Shown here: positions 60,480 to 64,000 of the stretch, piece by piece | Layout of the letters: every line of letters begins with the position of its first letter | How positions within the stretch are numbered: the stretch's first letter is position 1 | Source: Epiperipatus broadwayi | Lineage: Eukaryota; Onychophora; Udeonychophora; Euonychophora; Peripatidae | Direction: 5' to 3' | DNA length: 64,000 nucleotides | NCBI GenBank assembly: GCA_028023455.1 | Contig: JAQFVV010000183.1 | Location: 124,001 to 188,000 of the forward strand | Made by a program: the position numbers and the translations under genes | Notes under the pieces: generated by a model | What the model saw: the letters and a program-made list of their open reading frames with translations, nothing else | The model's database searches: none | Told to the model about the DNA's origin: nothing

Positions 60480-61145
60480 TAAAATTAAATGTTGAAATGT
60501 GTTTCTATTAAAATAAAATTTAAAACAATTTTTTTAAGAAATTGACCTTTTAGTTTTTTTCTGTATTTACTTTAAAAACAAAGTTTTAACCTTTTTCTAG
60601 AATTGACTGTTATATTAACATATTTGCATTAAATGGTGCTATTGTTGTTTTTTCTTTGCATTTATTAATTACAAAAAAAAATGAATTAAAAGATGGTAAA
60701 AGTTATTTTTACACTGTATAAAATTTTAAATTTTAGTTTTAATTGTACTCTGTAGATGTCGTTTTTTATTTTTATTTTTATAAAAGTTGATAAGTAAACA
60801 AAATTATTGTCAGTTTCTTTATTCATGATGGACATATATATTATGAATGTCCAGTGTTATCTTTCATTAGACCTTAAATGAATTTATAGTTTCATTTTTT
60901 CATGTTTATTTTTATTTTATTTTTTGTAAAATTACAAATACTTATTATTGTTTTATTATTTAATGTTTATATTATAGTTTTATTTTAATGTGATATATTT
61001 TTTTGCAGAAATAATTTAAAGAAATATTTATACGATATCAAGCAAAAAAATGTTTTGACAAACATTTTTTTGACTTTCACAAATGGAAGCCTGAACTTTG
61101 TTCTATTATCTTTGATTAATTACTTTTTTTTTATGTATTCACAAA
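60480..61145. other. AT-rich sequence, no gene seen
   Basis: Poly-T-rich unique sequence. Nothing recognised. Confidence 0.4.
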
Positions 61146-61151
61146 GTTGAC

Positions 61152-61183
61152 ATTTTTTTTTTTTTTTTTTTTTCACGGCCGCG

Positions 61184-61219
<36 letters not shown>

Positions 61220-61242
61220 CTGCGGCGGCGCCCCCCCCCGCC
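61152..61242. repeat. Poly-T then G+C-only tract
   Basis: T21 is followed by CACGGCCGCG, a run of about 33 C, then TCCCTGCGGCGGCG, nine C and GCC. Nearly 70 bp are almost pure G+C in a very AT-rich genome. The 83-codon frame through it is low-complexity and not a gene. It may be a real CpG-bearing simple repeat or a sequencing or assembly artefact. Confidence 0.9.
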
Positions 61243-61244
61243 AA

Positions 61245-61865
61245 AAACCAAGAGAAAGTGATTTTTTTAGATATAAATATATATTTAGCAAACACTGGCT
61301 TAGATCGATCACATTTGGTCCAGGAATTTAAATATATGTGTATAAACTACATAATTATTATATGTATATTACATCACCATAATGAGAGCTTAAAATAAAT
61401 CTGTCGTATATTAACAGTAAAAATATTGCATTAAGAACAGATTATTAATATTCTAATACTTTATTTTATGCTTTGGCTGTGATGTGATTTATATATAATT
61501 AGAAGATTTTCACAAAAATTTTAAATAGAAATATTGAAAATATAGAAGAAATTTTGTGAATGTATCTATATCGATATATTAGATATATCATACAAATCAT
61601 TTACCTATTAATAATACTTGTCTGATTCATTTTTTAATTAAAAGGGAACACTCTTTTAGTTTATTATTATATAAGAATTGAATACTAAATTAAAATCAAT
61701 TCACTTTTGGTTTAACCTTTGAAAGTATCACTCTACTATTCAGATATTGACACTGCAATAGAGTCAGAGTACTTCATTTTCACCTATCTGTGACATTTAT
61801 TTTATGGTTGTATCATTTAACAGCAAAAATCAGAACTTAAATTTGATTTGTTTAATATTATTTAA
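61245..61865. other. AT-rich sequence, no gene seen
   Basis: Unique AT-rich sequence with a local palindrome near 61,565-61,590 (TATCTATATCGATATATTAGATATATC). Nothing else was recognised. Confidence 0.4.
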
Positions 61866-61871
61866 GCCAAT

Positions 61872-62332
61872 AAACATCACATGACCACCACCTCTTATGC
61901 TTGTGTATAACTGTTGTTAAAACAGGCAAAACTCACTATACATCTTGCCACACACAGCAATCTAGAGTAATCAATGGATGCCAGAAGGCTTGTGCATAAA
62001 ATTCCCATCTAGTGCCTACTTATTCAATATCCCCAGACTAGTTTCTGGCTTGTGGCCTTCATCGGTGAGGAGTCTTGGATCTGAGAGCATTGCACCTAGA
62101 TTTTAGGATCTTAAGATCTGGTGCAGTGCTCTCAGATCCAAGGCTTCTCACTAGGGGAAGTGCTCTCAGTTCCAAGGCTCATCACTGACCAAGGCCACAA
62201 GCCAGAAACTAGTCTGGGGATATTGGATGAGTAGGCACTAGATAGGGATTTAATGCACAAGCCTTCTGGCATCCATTGATTACTCTAGCTTGCTGTGTGT
62301 GGCAATATGTATAGTGAGTTTTGCCTGTTTTA
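61872..62332. repeat. Family A foldback repeat, long palindromic copy
   Basis: The outer end AACATCACATGACCACCACC is followed by GTATAACTGTTGTTAAAACA and the left arm GGCAAAACTCACTATAC. It runs through GGATGCCAGAAGGCTTGTGC to CACCTAGATTTTAGGATC (62,110). The right arm starts immediately with TTAAGATCTGGTGCAGTGCT and ends TATAGTGAGTTTTGCCTGTT. The single-copy core is gone, so the two arms (about 180 bp) touch. A 31-bp partial repeat of the arm (GTGCTCTCAGTTCCAAGG) sits at 62,160. The arms are very similar, so this is a young copy. Confidence 0.92.
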
Positions 62333-62339
62333 TTAATAT

Positions 62340-63210
62340 TATTTCTAGCTAAAATTTCTAATTGTCAGCTCTTTTTCAATGTCAGTTATAACTTTGGTCA
62401 CTCTTGCTGTAGATAGTACATTTAATTTTTTGTCCTTCATAATTATGCTTGAAATGATGCATATGTCTATGTTTACTTATATCATAATAAAATATCGACT
62501 CTCTTAAATAATTGTTATGAGATTTTTAAAATTACATTTATGCATATCATTTTTGGGTGAACATTGGCAATGAATAATAAGATACAAGAAACATATAAAC
62601 ATAATATGAATAATTAGTTAATAAGTACATAAATGTAGTATTTTGTGCTGTTACAGAATATCCGACTATGCTACTGTTAATGTTGGTATGTGTAAATTAA
62701 TCAAAATTTATTATTTGTCTTTTATAAAATATTTTTTTATTTATAGAATTTTTAAGGTCATTAAATTATTTTATCTATGATTCATATTATGAGTTTGATT
62801 TTAAAACAGTTAATATTGATAACTATTTTAAAATTAGTGTATACAGAAAAAATAATAACTATACGCTATCAAATAGAATCATTTGGATTATGATAAAACT
62901 ATAATTATTTGCTATTATATCTTTGTTTAATAATCTTTTTTCATTAATTTGGTAATGATTGCTCTATACATTTGCTGATATTTTGTAATACAATAAAGAT
63001 ATGTATTTTATTAAAAGAATTTAGTTTCTATATCTTCTGCTTTTTCTCTGACATATTATTCTATACAATCATTTAAATAGTAAATGCTGTTAAAATAGAT
63101 AACACATATTTCACTTAGTATTTACCAATATTTATAGCAAAAAAGTAGTTCATTTCCTTACTTAATCCTTTTTGTTTATAAAGAATATTGTCTTAATTGA
63201 CTAAAGCACG
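62340..63210. other. AT-rich sequence, no gene seen
   Basis: Nothing recognised on either strand. Confidence 0.4.
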
Positions 63211-63215
63211 AGATA

Positions 63216-63754
63216 ACATCACATGACCACCACCTCTTATGCTTGTGTATAACTGTTATTAAAACAGGCAATACTCACCATATGTATTGCCACACACAGC
63301 AAGCTAGAGTAATCAATGGATGCCAGAAGGCTTGTGTATAAAATCCCCATCTAGTGCTTACTCATCCAATATCCCCAGACTAGTTTCTGGCTTATGGCCT
63401 TCACCAGTGAGGAGATTTGGATCTGAGAGCACTGCACCTAGATCTTATATGACTATATAAGCTAATAGGCTTAGATTGAAAACATTAAGGTGTTTTCAGT
63501 TTAAGACTCATAGTTTTGTAGTTAAATAGAGATAAAAGGTGGTTGCTGGAGAGTTGCATTAGATCCTAAGATCTAGGTGCAGTGCTCTCAGATCCAAATC
63601 TCCTCACTGATGAAGGTCATAAGCCAGAAACTCATCTGGAGATATTGGATGAATAGGCACCAGATGGAGATTTTATGCACAAGCCTTCTGGAATTCATTG
63701 GTTACTCTAGCTTGCTGTGGGTGGCAATATATATGGTCAGTTTTGCCTGTTTTA
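63216..63754. repeat. Family A foldback repeat, longest copy with core
   Basis: It has the outer end ACATCACATGACCACCACCT, the left arm GGCAATACTCACCATATG, and the arm end ACCTAGATCTTATATGAC at about 63,450. The core contains GAAAACATTAAGGTGTTTTC (a hairpin) and AGGTGGTTGCTGGAGAGTTG. The right arm starts TAGATCCTAAGATCTAGGTG and ends GGTCAGTTTTGCCTGTTTTA. It lacks only the right outer 50 bp. The intact length would be near 590 bp. It has no open frame of meaning. Confidence 0.92.
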
Positions 63755-63897
63755 AAGCAGATGTGACTTTTAATCGCTTTAATAATTTATTGTAAAATAT
63801 TTATTAAACAGATTGATTTCACTTAACAAATCAAAGAAATTTTTTATTTTAAAATTTTGTACCAACATTTTAAAAGAAAAATATGTAATCTGATGTG

Positions 63898-63898
<1 letters not shown>

Positions 63899-63973
<75 letters not shown>
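63899..63973. repeat. (AT)n microsatellite, interrupted once
   Basis: About 75 bp of alternating AT with a TTTACAT break at 63,938-63,944. Reaches almost to the end of the window. Confidence 0.93.
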
Positions 63974-63975
<2 letters not shown>

Positions 63976-64000
63976 ACCCTAAGAATAACTGGAATTTTGT

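Noticed and set aside
61147-61398. An 83-codon gene with a proline run
   Set aside because: It arises from the T- and C-homopolymer tract and is low-complexity only.

Overview
This is eukaryotic, almost certainly invertebrate animal, DNA. It is strongly AT-rich (by eye about 70-75 % A+T). It has no long intact open reading frame, no rRNA gene and no intact tRNA gene in 64 kb, and it is crowded with microsatellites and dead transposable elements. The mix points to a metazoan: Penelope-like retroelements with GIY-YIG endonuclease, an RTE-type LINE, tRNA-derived SINEs, a mariner relic, and several foldback elements or MITEs. The sequence does not fix the phylum; AT-rich molluscs, cnidarians, flatworms or chelicerates would all fit. 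I see no host gene that I can name. The window reads as intergenic or long-intronic sequence.

Layout. 0-7 kb: two copies of a palindromic repeat (here called family A), two 3' ends of an RTE-type LINE, a coding-like but broken stretch near 5.1-5.6 kb, and a pure (TTA)n array of about 66 units. 8.4-12 kb: a Penelope-like element (PLE-1) with its terminal repeats, facing a second inverted 3' fragment that carries a MITE. 12.5-15 kb: a foldback element and a SINE. 15.8-19 kb: two copies of another Penelope element (PLE-2) arranged 5' to 5' as a large imperfect palindrome. 19.2-21 kb: a GC-richer island with short coding-like segments but no identifiable gene. 21-28 kb: recent tandem duplications, a 62-bp repeat, and a SINE. 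28.1-28.4 kb: a cluster of CRE and CCAAT-like motifs. 31.8-32.9 kb: a third Penelope family as an inverted dimer, plus a further fragment. 33.6-35 kb: two copies of a second SINE-like repeat. 35.9-37.3 kb: two adjacent satellite arrays (131 bp and 122 bp units). 38.7-39.4 kb: an unassigned GC-richer island. 40.3-42 kb: a dimeric SINE, then an RTE-type LINE endonuclease region split by a family A insertion. 43.8-50.7 kb: more family A copies, a small foldback containing a hammerhead-ribozyme-like core, and a SINE with clear target duplications. 51.6-60 kb: a MITE, a mariner relic, a Penelope GIY-YIG fragment and an 860-bp inverted-terminal-repeat element. 60-64 kb: three of the best family A copies and a strange pure G+C tract.

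How the parts relate. The SINEs have flanking direct repeats and A-rich tails, so they were copied by a LINE machinery; the RTE-type LINE seen here is one possible donor, but that link is inferred. The foldback elements are non-autonomous, and no transposase for them is present. The Penelope copies repeatedly occur as inverted pairs, a habit known for this retroelement class. The most interesting items are the high-copy palindromic family A, the hammerhead-like foldback at 50.0-50.2 kb, the dimeric SINE that appears to have inserted as one unit, and the Penelope inverted dimers.
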